From contig BORH01000005.1 of the NCBI GenBank assembly GCA_018333075.1, positions 288,316-352,315 of the forward strand: 64,000 bases of DNA, read 5' to 3'. This document shows positions 9,097-17,829 of the stretch, piece by piece. Numbering within the stretch: the first letter of the stretch is position 1; each line of letters begins with the position of its first letter. The notes under the pieces are model-generated. The model saw nothing but the letters and a program-made list of their open reading frames with translations. It searched no databases and was not told where the DNA came from. The stretch comes from Heyndrickxia sporothermodurans. GTDB lineage: Bacteria; Bacillota; Bacilli; Bacillales; Bacillaceae_C. The translations under genes and the position numbers were made by a program.

Positions 9097-9996
9097 TTGC
9101 CACAACTCTTTATTATTATGGCAGCACTGTCTTGGGGATTTATCTCTATTTTTGTAAAAAAATTAGCTGCGTATGGTTTTACAGAAATGGAGATTGTATC
9201 AATTCGTGCAGTTTATGCTTTTCTGATTCTCATTCCATTATTGGTTTTTCATAGGAATAAAGTAAACTTAAAAATAAAGATAAAGCATATACCTTATTTT
9301 ATTGGTACTGGACTTTGCAGTATCGTATTTTTTAATTGGTGTTACTTTACTGCTATGAATAAGTTATCTGTTTCTCTTGCAGTCATGCTGCTATACACTT
9401 CACCAGCATTCGTAGCCATACTTTCGTTGTTTGTTTTAAAAGAACGAATGACAATAAAAAAGATATTAGCTATTCTTTTCACAATTATTGGCTGCTCGAT
9501 GATTGCACTTGCAGGAAGTATAGAAGAAGCAAGATGGGATCACTTTGGATTTATAATAGGCCTGGGAGCAGGACTTGGATATGCTTTATATAGTATTTTT
9601 GGAAAATTAGCACTTAAACATTATGATTCAACAACCATTACTTTTTATACTTTTTTTATAGCTTCATTCTGTTTAGCTCCTTTTAATCGATTTTGGGAAA
9701 AAATGAATCATCTTCCGATTGAAATTCATTTGTATATGGTGGGATTAGCTATCATTCCTACGGTATTAGCGTATCTATTATACACAATTGGATTAAATCG
9801 TATTGAAAGTAGTACAGCTTCTATATTAGCTACGATTGAACCGGTTGCTGCCATATTTGTTGGCGTCTTGCTTTTTAACGAGAACTTAGGAGGGTTACAA
9901 GTAATTGGAGTTATTTGTATTCTTTCCTCAGTTATTATATTAAGTATTAGAAGAAAATCGATAGCAATTTCACCAAAATCATCAAATGTAATATAA
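9097..9996 (+). CDS. EamA/DMT-superfamily transporter
   Basis: 299 residues from TTG 9097, chosen because AGGGGAG ends 8 nt before it. Ten hydrophobic segments are visible, in two EamA halves, each with the usual end motif (LLYTSPAFVAILS in the first half, ATIEPVAAIFVGVLLFNE in the second). It is an inner-membrane permease; substrates in this family include amino acids and other metabolites and cannot be told from sequence. It converges on the cytochrome oxidase operon with a shared terminator. Confidence 0.88.
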   Translation: MPQLFIIMAALSWGFISIFVKKLAAYGFTEMEIVSIRAVYAFLILIPLLVFHRNKVNLKIKIKHIPYFIGTGLCSIVFFNWCYFTAMNKLSVSLAVMLLYTSPAFVAILSLFVLKERMTIKKILAILFTIIGCSMIALAGSIEEARWDHFGFIIGLGAGLGYALYSIFGKLALKHYDSTTITFYTFFIASFCLAPFNRFWEKMNHLPIEIHLYMVGLAIIPTVLAYLLYTIGLNRIESSTASILATIEPVAAIFVGVLLFNENLGGLQVIGVICILSSVIILSIRRKSIAISPKSSNVI

Positions 9997-10022
9997 AAGA
10001 CCCACTTCATTGTGGGTCTTTT
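9995..10022. terminator. bidirectional terminator
   Basis: Perfect 11-bp stem AAAAGACCCAC / GTGGGTCTTTT, loop TTCATT. The A and T arms serve as T tracts in both directions, for the transporter (+) and cbaA (-). Confidence 0.9.
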
Positions 10023-10038
10023 ACATCGATTATTTTTG

Positions 10039-11691
10039 TTACCAAAATTTAAATCCTTTTGATCCCGGTGGGGCATTTTGAATCATATCTACAAAAGGTA
10101 CTGTATATGCTATCAATATTAATGCGGTTAAAATCGTTAACCAGATTTTCCAGTTTTCTAATACCAATGGTGTTTTTTCAGCATTTTCAGCAACTTCTCC
10201 AACAGGAAATTCCTGCTCGCCCTTTGGCGCAAAAAATGCTAGGTTTATTACAATCACGATAATTAATACAATGCCTAAGAAAAGGATTGAACCGCCAATT
10301 GCCTGTGCAACTTGATATGGAATCCAGTCAAGTGCTTGTTTGGCATCGCCATAAGTTGTATAGGCAGTACGTCTTGGCCCACCAAGTAGTCCTTCTAAAT
10401 GCATTGAGGTTGACATAAAAGCCATTCCGATTGTCCAACAGATCGCTTGAAAGATAGCGAGTCGATTCATCGCTTTAGTAAATATTCTTCCAGTTAAATG
10501 AGGAATAAGCCAATAACTAATACCAAAGAAAGTTAATACGACAGTTGTTGCAACAGTTAAATGAAAATGCCCTGTAACCCAAATGGTATTGTGTACGACC
10601 TGATTCATTTGGTTTGATGCATTAATAATTCCTCCTGCACCCGCAGGAATAAATGCAACCATGCCGATAAATGGAACAAGAAATCTTGCGTCTCTCCATG
10701 GTAATTTTTTCAGCCATCCAAATAAACCTTTAGCACCTTTTGATCTTCCGAACATCTCAAAGGTTGCAAACATTGAGAATGCAGTCATGAGTGATGGAAC
10801 AATGACCATAAATGTTAAGATGACTTGAACAAATTTCCATCCTGCATCAATACCTGGCTCTGTTAACTGATGATGAAATCCAACTGGTATTGAGAATAAT
10901 AAGAAAAGAATAAATACTAGCCTTGCAAGTGAATCCGAAAATATTTTTCCACCAATTATTTTTGGAATGATGACATACCAAGCCATATAGGCAGGTAACA
11001 ACCAGAAATAAACAAGAGGGTGACCAAAATACCAGAATAATGTACGACTTACTAAAACATTAACTGTATCAACCCATCCAAGTGACCATGGAATAAGTTG
11101 GAACAGTACCTCTCCTGCAACACCAAGTGTAGCAACAATCCACATTATAGAATTGGTTACAGCCATAAAGCTTAAAAGGGGACTTGGTTGTCCAGGGTTT
11201 TCTTTTCTCCACTTAATATAAGTAGCAATCATTGCACCACAGGCTACCCAACTACCAACAATAACAAGTGTTAAGCCTAGATAAAAAATGAAATGTGCTT
11301 GTAGAGGTGCATAAAATGTATAAAGGACAGTTGCTTTATTAGTTAAAATCATTATAGTAGTTGAAATGGTTCCAATAACCATTATGAAAAAACCAATCCA
11401 GCCTGTAATTCGAGCTTTGTTTGTTAGCGTACCAGCTGTACGGCTAATTGCAGCAAATTGGAATCCTAAAATAAAATAGGTGGTAAGGACTAGACCAAGC
11501 AATACACCATGTGCTGTTAATATTTCATAATAATTAATACCGCCGGGAAGCTGAAGTTTTCCTGATCTTACTAAAGTTTGTAATAACCCCATAAGTCCGC
11601 CGATAGCAAGTGCTATAAATGCAACATAAATATATGCCATTGATAATTTTGCATCACGTTTATCTACTTTCTTTATTTCTAAGCTCATCAT
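10039..11691 (-). CDS. cbaA: ba3-type cytochrome c oxidase subunit I
   Basis: 550 residues with about 13 membrane segments. Heme-copper oxidase landmarks of the ba3 (type B) branch are seen: the first heme ligand His in the AHGVLLG segment, the copper-B region GHPLVYFWLLPAYMAWY, and the heme ligands in GHFHLTVATTVVLTFFG. It is the proton-pumping core that reduces O2. It overlaps the end of cbaB by 4 nt. Type B oxidases are high-affinity, suited to low oxygen, which matches the FNR-like site upstream of the operon. Confidence 0.93.
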   Translation of the reverse strand: MMSLEIKKVDKRDAKLSMAYIYVAFIALAIGGLMGLLQTLVRSGKLQLPGGINYYEILTAHGVLLGLVLTTYFILGFQFAAISRTAGTLTNKARITGWIGFFIMVIGTISTTIMILTNKATVLYTFYAPLQAHFIFYLGLTLVIVGSWVACGAMIATYIKWRKENPGQPSPLLSFMAVTNSIMWIVATLGVAGEVLFQLIPWSLGWVDTVNVLVSRTLFWYFGHPLVYFWLLPAYMAWYVIIPKIIGGKIFSDSLARLVFILFLLFSIPVGFHHQLTEPGIDAGWKFVQVILTFMVIVPSLMTAFSMFATFEMFGRSKGAKGLFGWLKKLPWRDARFLVPFIGMVAFIPAGAGGIINASNQMNQVVHNTIWVTGHFHLTVATTVVLTFFGISYWLIPHLTGRIFTKAMNRLAIFQAICWTIGMAFMSTSMHLEGLLGGPRRTAYTTYGDAKQALDWIPYQVAQAIGGSILFLGIVLIIVIVINLAFFAPKGEQEFPVGEVAENAEKTPLVLENWKIWLTILTALILIAYTVPFVDMIQNAPPGSKGFKFW

Positions 11692-12179
11692 TTATCCACC
11701 ACCTTAATTCTTGCAGACATCATGTGATGTCCAGTACCACAATATTCATTACAAATAATTAGAAACTCGCCTTTTTTATCAAAAGTGGCAACATAGTCAC
11801 TTACATATCCTGGTTCAAGCATCATATTAATATTTGTACCGGCTATTTCAAAACCATGAACAACGTCTTTGGTTGTTGCAATAATTTTTACTTTTGCCCC
11901 CTTTGGGATTTCTATATTACCTGGGTTGAAAGAAAAGGCGGCAGCAACAACAACTAATTCATAATCCCAATCCTTTCCTTCCACTTTCTTTAATCCTGGT
12001 TTATTAAATGGTTCTGTTTCACTAACTCTTTCAGGATTGACAATTGCTTTTGCACTTGGAGGTTTATGACCTTGGTGAAAAGCTTGGATGCCAACAATTA
12101 ATAAAAAAATGATAAGTGCTGCAATCCCAAATGTTAGCCACCATTTTTCATAGCGATGTAAATGCATTTTATTTCTCAA
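11688..12179 (-). CDS. cbaB: ba3-type cytochrome c oxidase subunit II
   Basis: 163 residues. One N-terminal membrane anchor (WWLTFGIAALIIFLLIV), then a periplasm-side cupredoxin domain. The dinuclear CuA site is complete: His in VVHGFEIAGT and CNEYCGTGHHMM, which gives Cys, Cys, His and Met. It takes electrons from cytochrome c and passes them to subunit I. Short form typical of ba3 oxidases, with no cytochrome c domain. Middle gene of cbaDBA. Confidence 0.93.
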   Translation of the reverse strand: MRNKMHLHRYEKWWLTFGIAALIIFLLIVGIQAFHQGHKPPSAKAIVNPERVSETEPFNKPGLKKVEGKDWDYELVVVAAAFSFNPGNIEIPKGAKVKIIATTKDVVHGFEIAGTNINMMLEPGYVSDYVATFDKKGEFLIICNEYCGTGHHMMSARIKVVDK

Positions 12180-12258
12180 CTCCTATTTTTTATAAAAGGC
12201 AGTATTTTAACAAAAAAGAAAACAAATTATCTTTAAAGTTGCTACAATCTAATTAATT

Positions 12259-12399
12259 TTATAAACGATTTAAATATAGGCCAAATACTCCAAGCCATGA
12301 TAAAACGATAAAGGCACCAACAATAAAAACAGCAATTAAGGTTCCTTTTAAAGAAGCGGTTTCTGTATTTACATCTTTCTTTGGTTGTTTCATAGCCAT
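12259..12399 (-). CDS. cbaD: cytochrome c oxidase subunit IIa
   Basis: 46 residues, one membrane helix (LIAVFIVGAFIVLSWLGVFG) after a charged N-terminus starting MAMKQPKKD. ATG is 7 nt after GGAGTG. Subunit IIa is the small helix that replaces the missing first helix of subunit II in ba3 oxidases. The order D-B-A equals the Thermus cbaDBA operon. About 80 nt separate it from cbaB. Confidence 0.88.
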   Translation of the reverse strand: MAMKQPKKDVNTETASLKGTLIAVFIVGAFIVLSWLGVFGLYLNRL

Positions 12400-12444
12400 A
12401 TGTTCTCACTCCAATCAATTGGATTTTAATTCCTTGTTACTTTT

Positions 12445-12488
12445 ATCATAGTGCCATTAGTCACATTACATCTGTGACATTAATCACA
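12445..12488 (-). promoter_or_regulatory. cba promoter with CRP/FNR-like palindrome
   Basis: On the minus strand a TATGAT -10 lies at 12450-12445 with no good -35. Upstream is a perfect palindrome TGTGA-N6-TCACA at 12473-12488, the B. subtilis Fnr consensus. Its centre is about 42 bp from the predicted start, the classic class II activator position. A second, half-degenerate site (AGTGC-N6-TCACA, 12450-12465) overlaps the core promoter. I infer control by an Fnr-type regulator. Confidence 0.6.
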
Positions 12489-12571
12489 CTTATTAGCTCA
12501 ATTTGTGATGAATATGTGAAATGTTGAGCGTATAAGAAAACGTTATAATAGAAAAGTTTTTTTGAAATAAC

Positions 12572-12600
12572 TTTTCAATGCAAAGTATTGGTGGTATAAT
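12572..12600 (+). promoter_or_regulatory. xpt promoter
   Basis: TTTTCA at 12572-12577 and TATAAT at 12595-12600 with 17-bp spacing, 20 nt ahead of the riboswitch aptamer. Confidence 0.7.
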
Positions 12601-12620
12601 CAATACAAATTTAATATGCA

Positions 12621-12697
12621 TTCACTCATATAATCGTGGGAATATGGCCTACAAGTATCTACCAAGCTACCATAAATAGCTTGACTATGTGTGAGCA
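12621..12697 (+). promoter_or_regulatory. guanine-class purine riboswitch aptamer
   Basis: Complete aptamer. P1 pairs CACTCAT with GTGTGAG, the first loop carries the TATAATCGTGG core, and P3 follows. The base that selects the ligand (position 74 of the xpt aptamer numbering) is C in TTGACTATG, so it should bind guanine or hypoxanthine rather than adenine. It sits in the leader of xpt-pbuX, as in B. subtilis, and should stop transcription when guanine is plentiful. Confidence 0.95.
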
Positions 12698-12750
12698 ATG
12701 TTGAATCAATAAAATATTATTGATTTCTTCTTCGTTCCGATTGAATTTAG

Positions 12751-13433
<683 letters not shown>

Positions 13434-13434
<1 letters not shown>

Positions 13435-14738
13435 TGCAAAGCAAGCTTAAGATGGCTACGCTAAGTATTCAACATGTTCTTGCAATGTATGCTGGAGCCG
13501 TTATCATTCCTTTAATTGTTGGCGGGGAAATGGGATTATCCGGAAAAGATTTAACCTATTTAGTCTCTATTGATATATTTATGTGTGGGATCGCTACGAT
13601 TTTACAAGTTTGGAAGAATCGTTTCTTCGGTATCGGACTTCCTGTTGTTTTAGGTTGTACATTTACTGCTGTTGGTCCAATGGTTGCAATTGGACATCAA
13701 AGTGGTTTATCTACCGTTTATGGAGCCGTTATTGCATCAGGGCTACTCGTAATTATTATAGGTAAATACTTTGGAAAGTTGGTTCGTTTTTTTCCGCCAG
13801 TTGTTACTGGCTCGGTTGTTACTACAATCGGAATTACACTAATTCCTGTAGCTATGAATAATATGGCTGGTGGTGAAGGAAGTGCAGATTATGGATCTGT
13901 GAGTAATGTTTGTTTGGCTTTCGGAACATTAATTTTTATTATTCTTTTGCAACGATTTTTTACGGGATTCATACGTTCTATTTCTATTTTAATCGGTTTA
14001 GTAGGTGGAACCATTGTAGCTTCATTGATGGGGAAAGTAGATTTTTCTACAGTAGGTGATTCATCTATTTTTCATATGATAAGACCTCTATATTTTGGAA
14101 TGCCTACCTTTGAATGGACTTCTATCCTTACGATGTTTCTTGTTGCAGTTGTAAGTTTAGTAGAATCAACAGGTGTGTATTATGCATTAAGTGATATTAC
14201 TGAACAAAAAATAACTGAAAAGGATTTAGCTAGAGGATATCGTGCTGAAGGGCTCGCAAGTGTTATTGGTGGATTATTTAATGCTTTTCCTTACACAACA
14301 TTTTCTCAAAATGTAGGTCTCTTGCAATTATCTGGTGTGAAAACGAAAAAAGTTATTTATTTAGTAGGGGTATTTTTAATGATCATTGGTCTTATACCAA
14401 AGGTTGGAGCACTTACAACAATTATCCCACCATCTGTACTAGGAGGGGCAATGATCGCGATGTTCGGAACGGTTATTGCATCCGGTATTAAAATGTTAAG
14501 TAGAGTCGATCTGGCATCACAGGAAAATTTGTTAATTATTGCTTGTTCAGTAGGAATTGGGATGGGTGTAACCGTCGTTCCAGGCCTGTTTAGTCATTTA
14601 CCAGAAAATATTAAAATACTAACTAGTAACGGCATTGTTGCTGGGAGCATAACGGCAATTATTTTAAATATTTTATTTAATGAAATAAAACCTAAGCAAA
14701 AAAAACAGATGCAATCAGTGGCACAAAAAGCTTCGTAA
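13434..14738 (+). CDS. pbuX: xanthine permease, NCS2 family
   Basis: 434 residues, about 12-14 membrane segments. NCS2 signatures are present: FGIGLPVVLGCTFTAVGP near residue 65, and GLFNAFPYTTFSQNVGLLQL near 280 (the QNVG substrate-site motif). It imports xanthine by proton symport for the upstream xpt enzyme. The start overlaps the xpt stop. Confidence 0.95.
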
Positions 14739-14822
14739 ATCATATATCTAGTTAATCACAATCTTGCTTAGTAGCGAATATAATACGTTATAGTTTTCAA
14801 TAAAGCGAGAGTGTCTGTTTAC

Positions 14823-14966
14823 ATGGAGAAATATTATTGTGATTATTGTCGTACATTAACTGATAAAGTTGATAAATGTGGGTATTGTGGAAAAGAAATT
14901 ACAAATAAAATCAAAATACAAGTACAGTATCAAGAAAAATCAGGGTCAGACCATAATCGGGTTTGA
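14823..14966 (+). CDS. small zinc-ribbon protein
   Basis: 47 residues: two CxxC knuckles (YYCDYC and CGYC) in the first 22 residues, then a charged tail. This is a treble-clef or ribbon-like zinc site. The ribosome site is weak (GCGAGAG). Not recognised as a named family. The terminator that follows overlaps its last codons. Confidence 0.5.
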   Translation: MEKYYCDYCRTLTDKVDKCGYCGKEITNKIKIQVQYQEKSGSDHNRV

Positions 14967-14980
14967 CCTTGTACTTTTTG
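14944..14980 (+). terminator. terminator
   Basis: Stem GGTCAGACC / GGTTTGACC (one G-T pair), loop of 7, then TTGTACTTTTT. Confidence 0.75.
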
Positions 14981-15065
14981 TAGGGGAGGCTTTTAGTTTT
15001 CTTCTGTAGGAAATTATAATACCACTATAATGGATGGATATAAGATTAATTTTTTTGATGGCTAC

Positions 15066-15524
15066 TTATAAATCCATCTCTATAATAAGTAAAATATTGA
15101 TTTCTCCAATCTTTTCATTTTGCGCAGGCAGACAGATTGCTTTTTCAAAGCCAGTAAACTTAGAAGGCCCGATAATGACTGTTGGGGGAGTAATATCAAT
15201 AATGTATCCTGATTTTGATAAATGTGTTGACATATTTCCCGCAATCATATTTCCAAGTTCCCCTGCAAATGATTCAAGCATATCATTGTTAATTGGCATA
15301 CCGAACATTATTTCACCAATCCTTGAATAGATTGCTTTTTCACCATCGATGATCATTCTTCCTTTTAAATCGCCGGTAATGCCAATTAACACATCAACAG
15401 TATGTCCTGAAAAAGGAGCTTGCACAAGTCTTGGTGAATCGACATTCAATGGGATAGGCAATACTGAGTTTAAGGAATGGATTGTGGAATTTAGAATATC
15501 TGTAATATTTTTGCTTTTAGTCAT
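15066..15524 (-). CDS. CheX-like chemotaxis phosphatase
   Basis: 152 residues from the ATG at 15524 (6 nt after GGGAGG; the ATG at 15530 touches the ribosome site). It has one CheC/CheX-type active helix, ESFAGELGNMIAGN near residue 80, with the catalytic E-x-x-x-N pattern (E84 region and N91 region by position). Such proteins dephosphorylate CheY-P. Single active helix and length fit CheX rather than two-site CheC. No other chemotaxis genes adjoin it; a chemoreceptor is encoded at 49-51 kb. Confidence 0.75.
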   Translation of the reverse strand: MTKSKNITDILNSTIHSLNSVLPIPLNVDSPRLVQAPFSGHTVDVLIGITGDLKGRMIIDGEKAIYSRIGEIMFGMPINNDMLESFAGELGNMIAGNMSTHLSKSGYIIDITPPTVIIGPSKFTGFEKAICLPAQNEKIGEINILLIIEMDL

Positions 15525-15658
15525 AGTCATCCTCCCGAATTTTGTCTAAATTCATACTAACATAATTATTTTAAATGGATTAAATATTTGTAGTACTTTT
15601 CGATGAATGTTTTTTTAGTGGAAAATTTTTTAGTCTATTTTCGAACTAAATATAAAGG

Positions 15659-15731
15659 TATAATAAAAGTGCACAACAGCCCTTCAAAACGAACACAGTG
15701 TTTGCTCCTGAAAAGGAGCATTTTTTATTTT
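15659..15731 (+). promoter_or_regulatory. short leader with promoter and terminator ahead of bpsA
   Basis: TATAAT at 15659-15664 is followed by about 40 nt and then a strong hairpin GCTCCT-GAAA-AGGAGC with ATTTTTT (15704-15726). A transcript starting near 15671 would stop after about 55 nt, unless the hairpin is bypassed to read bpsA. It could be a small RNA gene or an attenuator. No known riboswitch shape is visible. Confidence 0.5.
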
Positions 15732-15793
15732 TATGTATAATTTAACTTTATTTGGTAAACATATCCTTTATTATCATAAGGAGCGATATGAGA

Positions 15794-16876
15794 ATGCCAA
15801 AAATATGTTCAGTTGGTTTAGGTATTCCTAACTATAAAATTACACAAGAAAAAGCAATGGAATTTGCCAATCACCTGTTTTCAAATACATTTAAAGATAT
15901 TAAAAGACTTTTGAAAGTATTTGAAAATGGAGAAATTAAATCAAGATACATAGCAAAAAATCTTAATTGGTATGGACAAGACCATTCCTTTGCTGAAAAA
16001 AATAACGCATTTATTGATGAATCCATAGAATTAGGCGTGAAAGCGATAACAAATTGTTTATTAGGTGATTCAAGTTCCATTCAAATGGATTACAGTGAAG
16101 TTGACGCTTTTATCACTATATGTACGACTGGACTATCAACTCCAAGCATTGATGCAAAAATAATGAATCGACTACCTTTTCGAACGGATGTTAAGCGGAT
16201 TCCTATATGGGGGTTAGGATGTGCAGGAGGTGCATCAGGTTTATCCCGAGCATATGAATATTGTCTTGCATATCCAAAGGCAAAGGTTATTATTTTAGCT
16301 ATAGAGCTGTGCAGTCTCACCTTTCAAAAAGATGATCATTCCAAAAGTAATCTAATTGGTACTTCTTTATTTGCGGATGGTGCTGCCTGTGTACTAGTTG
16401 TGGGAGATGAATATAAGCAAATAAATGAACAAAAATCACCTTTACCTTCCATTTATGCAACTAGTTCATGTTTAATGAAAGACTCTTTAGACGTAATGGG
16501 ATGGGAAGTAAAAAGTGATGGGCTCCATGTTATTTTTTCAAAAGATATACCTACTATAGTTGAAAAGTGGTTAAAGCCTAATATTGAAAATTTTTTACAG
16601 AAATATCAACTTAAAATATCAGATATTTCTCAGCTCATTGCTCACCCTGGCGGAAAAAAAGTGTTAACTGCTTATGAAAATGCATTGAATCTTTCGCCGT
16701 TAATAACGGAAGATGCTAGAAAAATACTTAGTCAATTTGGCAATATGTCTTCACCAACAATATTTTTTGTTTTAAAACGCATGCTAGAAAAAGATATCCA
16801 AGAAGGAGAATGGGGGCTTGCTCTTGCTCTCGGACCTGGATTTAGTTCAGAACAGCTACTAATGAGGTGGGAATAA
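15794..16876 (+). CDS. bpsA: BpsA-type type III polyketide synthase
   Basis: 360 residues. I take ATG 15794 (10 nt after AAGGAG) as start because it aligns with B. subtilis BcsA/BpsA; ATG 15788 is also possible. Chalcone-synthase-fold catalytic triad is complete: Cys in WGLGCAGGASGL (about 143), His in LIAHPGGKK (about 284), Asn in FGNMSSPT (about 317). B. subtilis BpsA condenses long acyl-CoA with malonyl units to alkylpyrones and triketides. It overlaps bpsB by one base (TAATG). Confidence 0.93.
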   Translation: MPKICSVGLGIPNYKITQEKAMEFANHLFSNTFKDIKRLLKVFENGEIKSRYIAKNLNWYGQDHSFAEKNNAFIDESIELGVKAITNCLLGDSSSIQMDYSEVDAFITICTTGLSTPSIDAKIMNRLPFRTDVKRIPIWGLGCAGGASGLSRAYEYCLAYPKAKVIILAIELCSLTFQKDDHSKSNLIGTSLFADGAACVLVVGDEYKQINEQKSPLPSIYATSSCLMKDSLDVMGWEVKSDGLHVIFSKDIPTIVEKWLKPNIENFLQKYQLKISDISQLIAHPGGKKVLTAYENALNLSPLITEDARKILSQFGNMSSPTIFFVLKRMLEKDIQEGEWGLALALGPGFSSEQLLMRWE

Positions 16877-17433
16877 TGTTTTTTTTTATTTTTATTTCTT
16901 TTGTTGTTCTCCAACGAATGGTTGAATTAAGGATTGCCAAGAAAAACGAAAAGTGGATGAAAAATCAAGGTGGGGTTGAATATGGACAAAAACATTACTT
17001 GTTTTTGGTGCTAATTCACGCTTGTTTCTTTCTATCTCTTTTCATTGAGGTTATATTAGAGGAAACAAAATTAAATACCTATTGGCTGTTTATCATTAGT
17101 CTTTTTTTGATTACTCAAGTAGGACGAGTATGGGCTATTCAATCTTTAGGTAAGTATTGGAACACCAAAATAATTGTTTTGCCAAATGCTGATATTATTA
17201 TAAAAGGGCCATATCGATTTATTCGGCACCCTAATTATTTGATTGTAACATTGGAGTTCATATTCATCCCTCTAATGTTTAATGCTTTTTATACATTAAT
17301 TAGTTTTTTTTTATTAAATCAAATCATCTTAATGATAAGAATTCCATTTGAAGAACAGGTCCTTTTAAATCATACGAATTATCACGTACTTCAGAATAAT
17401 CATCCGCGATTTTTACCAAAAATAAAAAAGTAA
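16876..17433 (+). CDS. bpsB: BpsB (YpbQ), isoprenylcysteine carboxyl methyltransferase-like
   Basis: 185 residues from ATG 16876, which overlaps the bpsA stop. Four to five membrane segments and the ICMT-family motif GPYRFIRHPNYLIVTLEF, then FEEQVLLNH near the C-terminus. In B. subtilis BpsB O-methylates the alkylpyrones made by BpsA, giving alkylpyrone methyl ethers in the membrane. Translational coupling supports the same pathway here. Confidence 0.9.
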   Translation: MFFFIFISFVVLQRMVELRIAKKNEKWMKNQGGVEYGQKHYLFLVLIHACFFLSLFIEVILEETKLNTYWLFIISLFLITQVGRVWAIQSLGKYWNTKIIVLPNADIIIKGPYRFIRHPNYLIVTLEFIFIPLMFNAFYTLISFFLLNQIILMIRIPFEEQVLLNHTNYHVLQNNHPRFLPKIKK

Positions 17434-17517
17434 TTGAAAATCTTTCTCGTTTATGATAATCTTTTTATTGAGGATGAAAATTATTCTCAAATACATACAG
17501 AGGATGGTGTTGACAGA

Positions 17518-17619
17518 ATGGTATGGGGTTTTGTAGCTTTAACCGTTGTCAGCTATAGTATGTTAATGAAATATGTATTAAAGGGTATTTCTAAAACAAA
17601 CATAATAAAAGCAAATTAA
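17518..17619 (+). CDS. small membrane protein, unknown
   Basis: 33 residues beginning MVWGFVALTVVSYSMLMKYV: one membrane helix and a basic tail. ATG lies downstream of AGAGGATGG. The frame is open back to a TTG at 17434 directly after bpsB, but no ribosome site is seen there. Not recognised; it may belong to the bpsAB transcript. Confidence 0.4.
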   Translation: MVWGFVALTVVSYSMLMKYVLKGISKTNIIKAN

Positions 17620-17650
17620 ATTGACTTATAATTAATATGAGAATTAATAA

Positions 17651-17684
17651 AGCGTTCACAAAAACTATGTGAACGTTTTTTCGT
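17651..17684 (+). terminator. terminator of bpsAB unit
   Basis: Stem GCGTTCACA / TGTGAACGT with 7-nt loop and TTTTTTCG tail. Confidence 0.88.
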
Positions 17685-17829
17685 TTTATTGGTTATTTTA
17701 ACTCACATAAAATAAAAGAATATAATAAAACGAATTGTATTAACGTTAGTTTTTAAATTTTATCTTGGGTATCTCGTAAATATCCGTTAAAATATAAGGT
17801 AATTAAACGTTAGGGAGCTATTATTCAAC

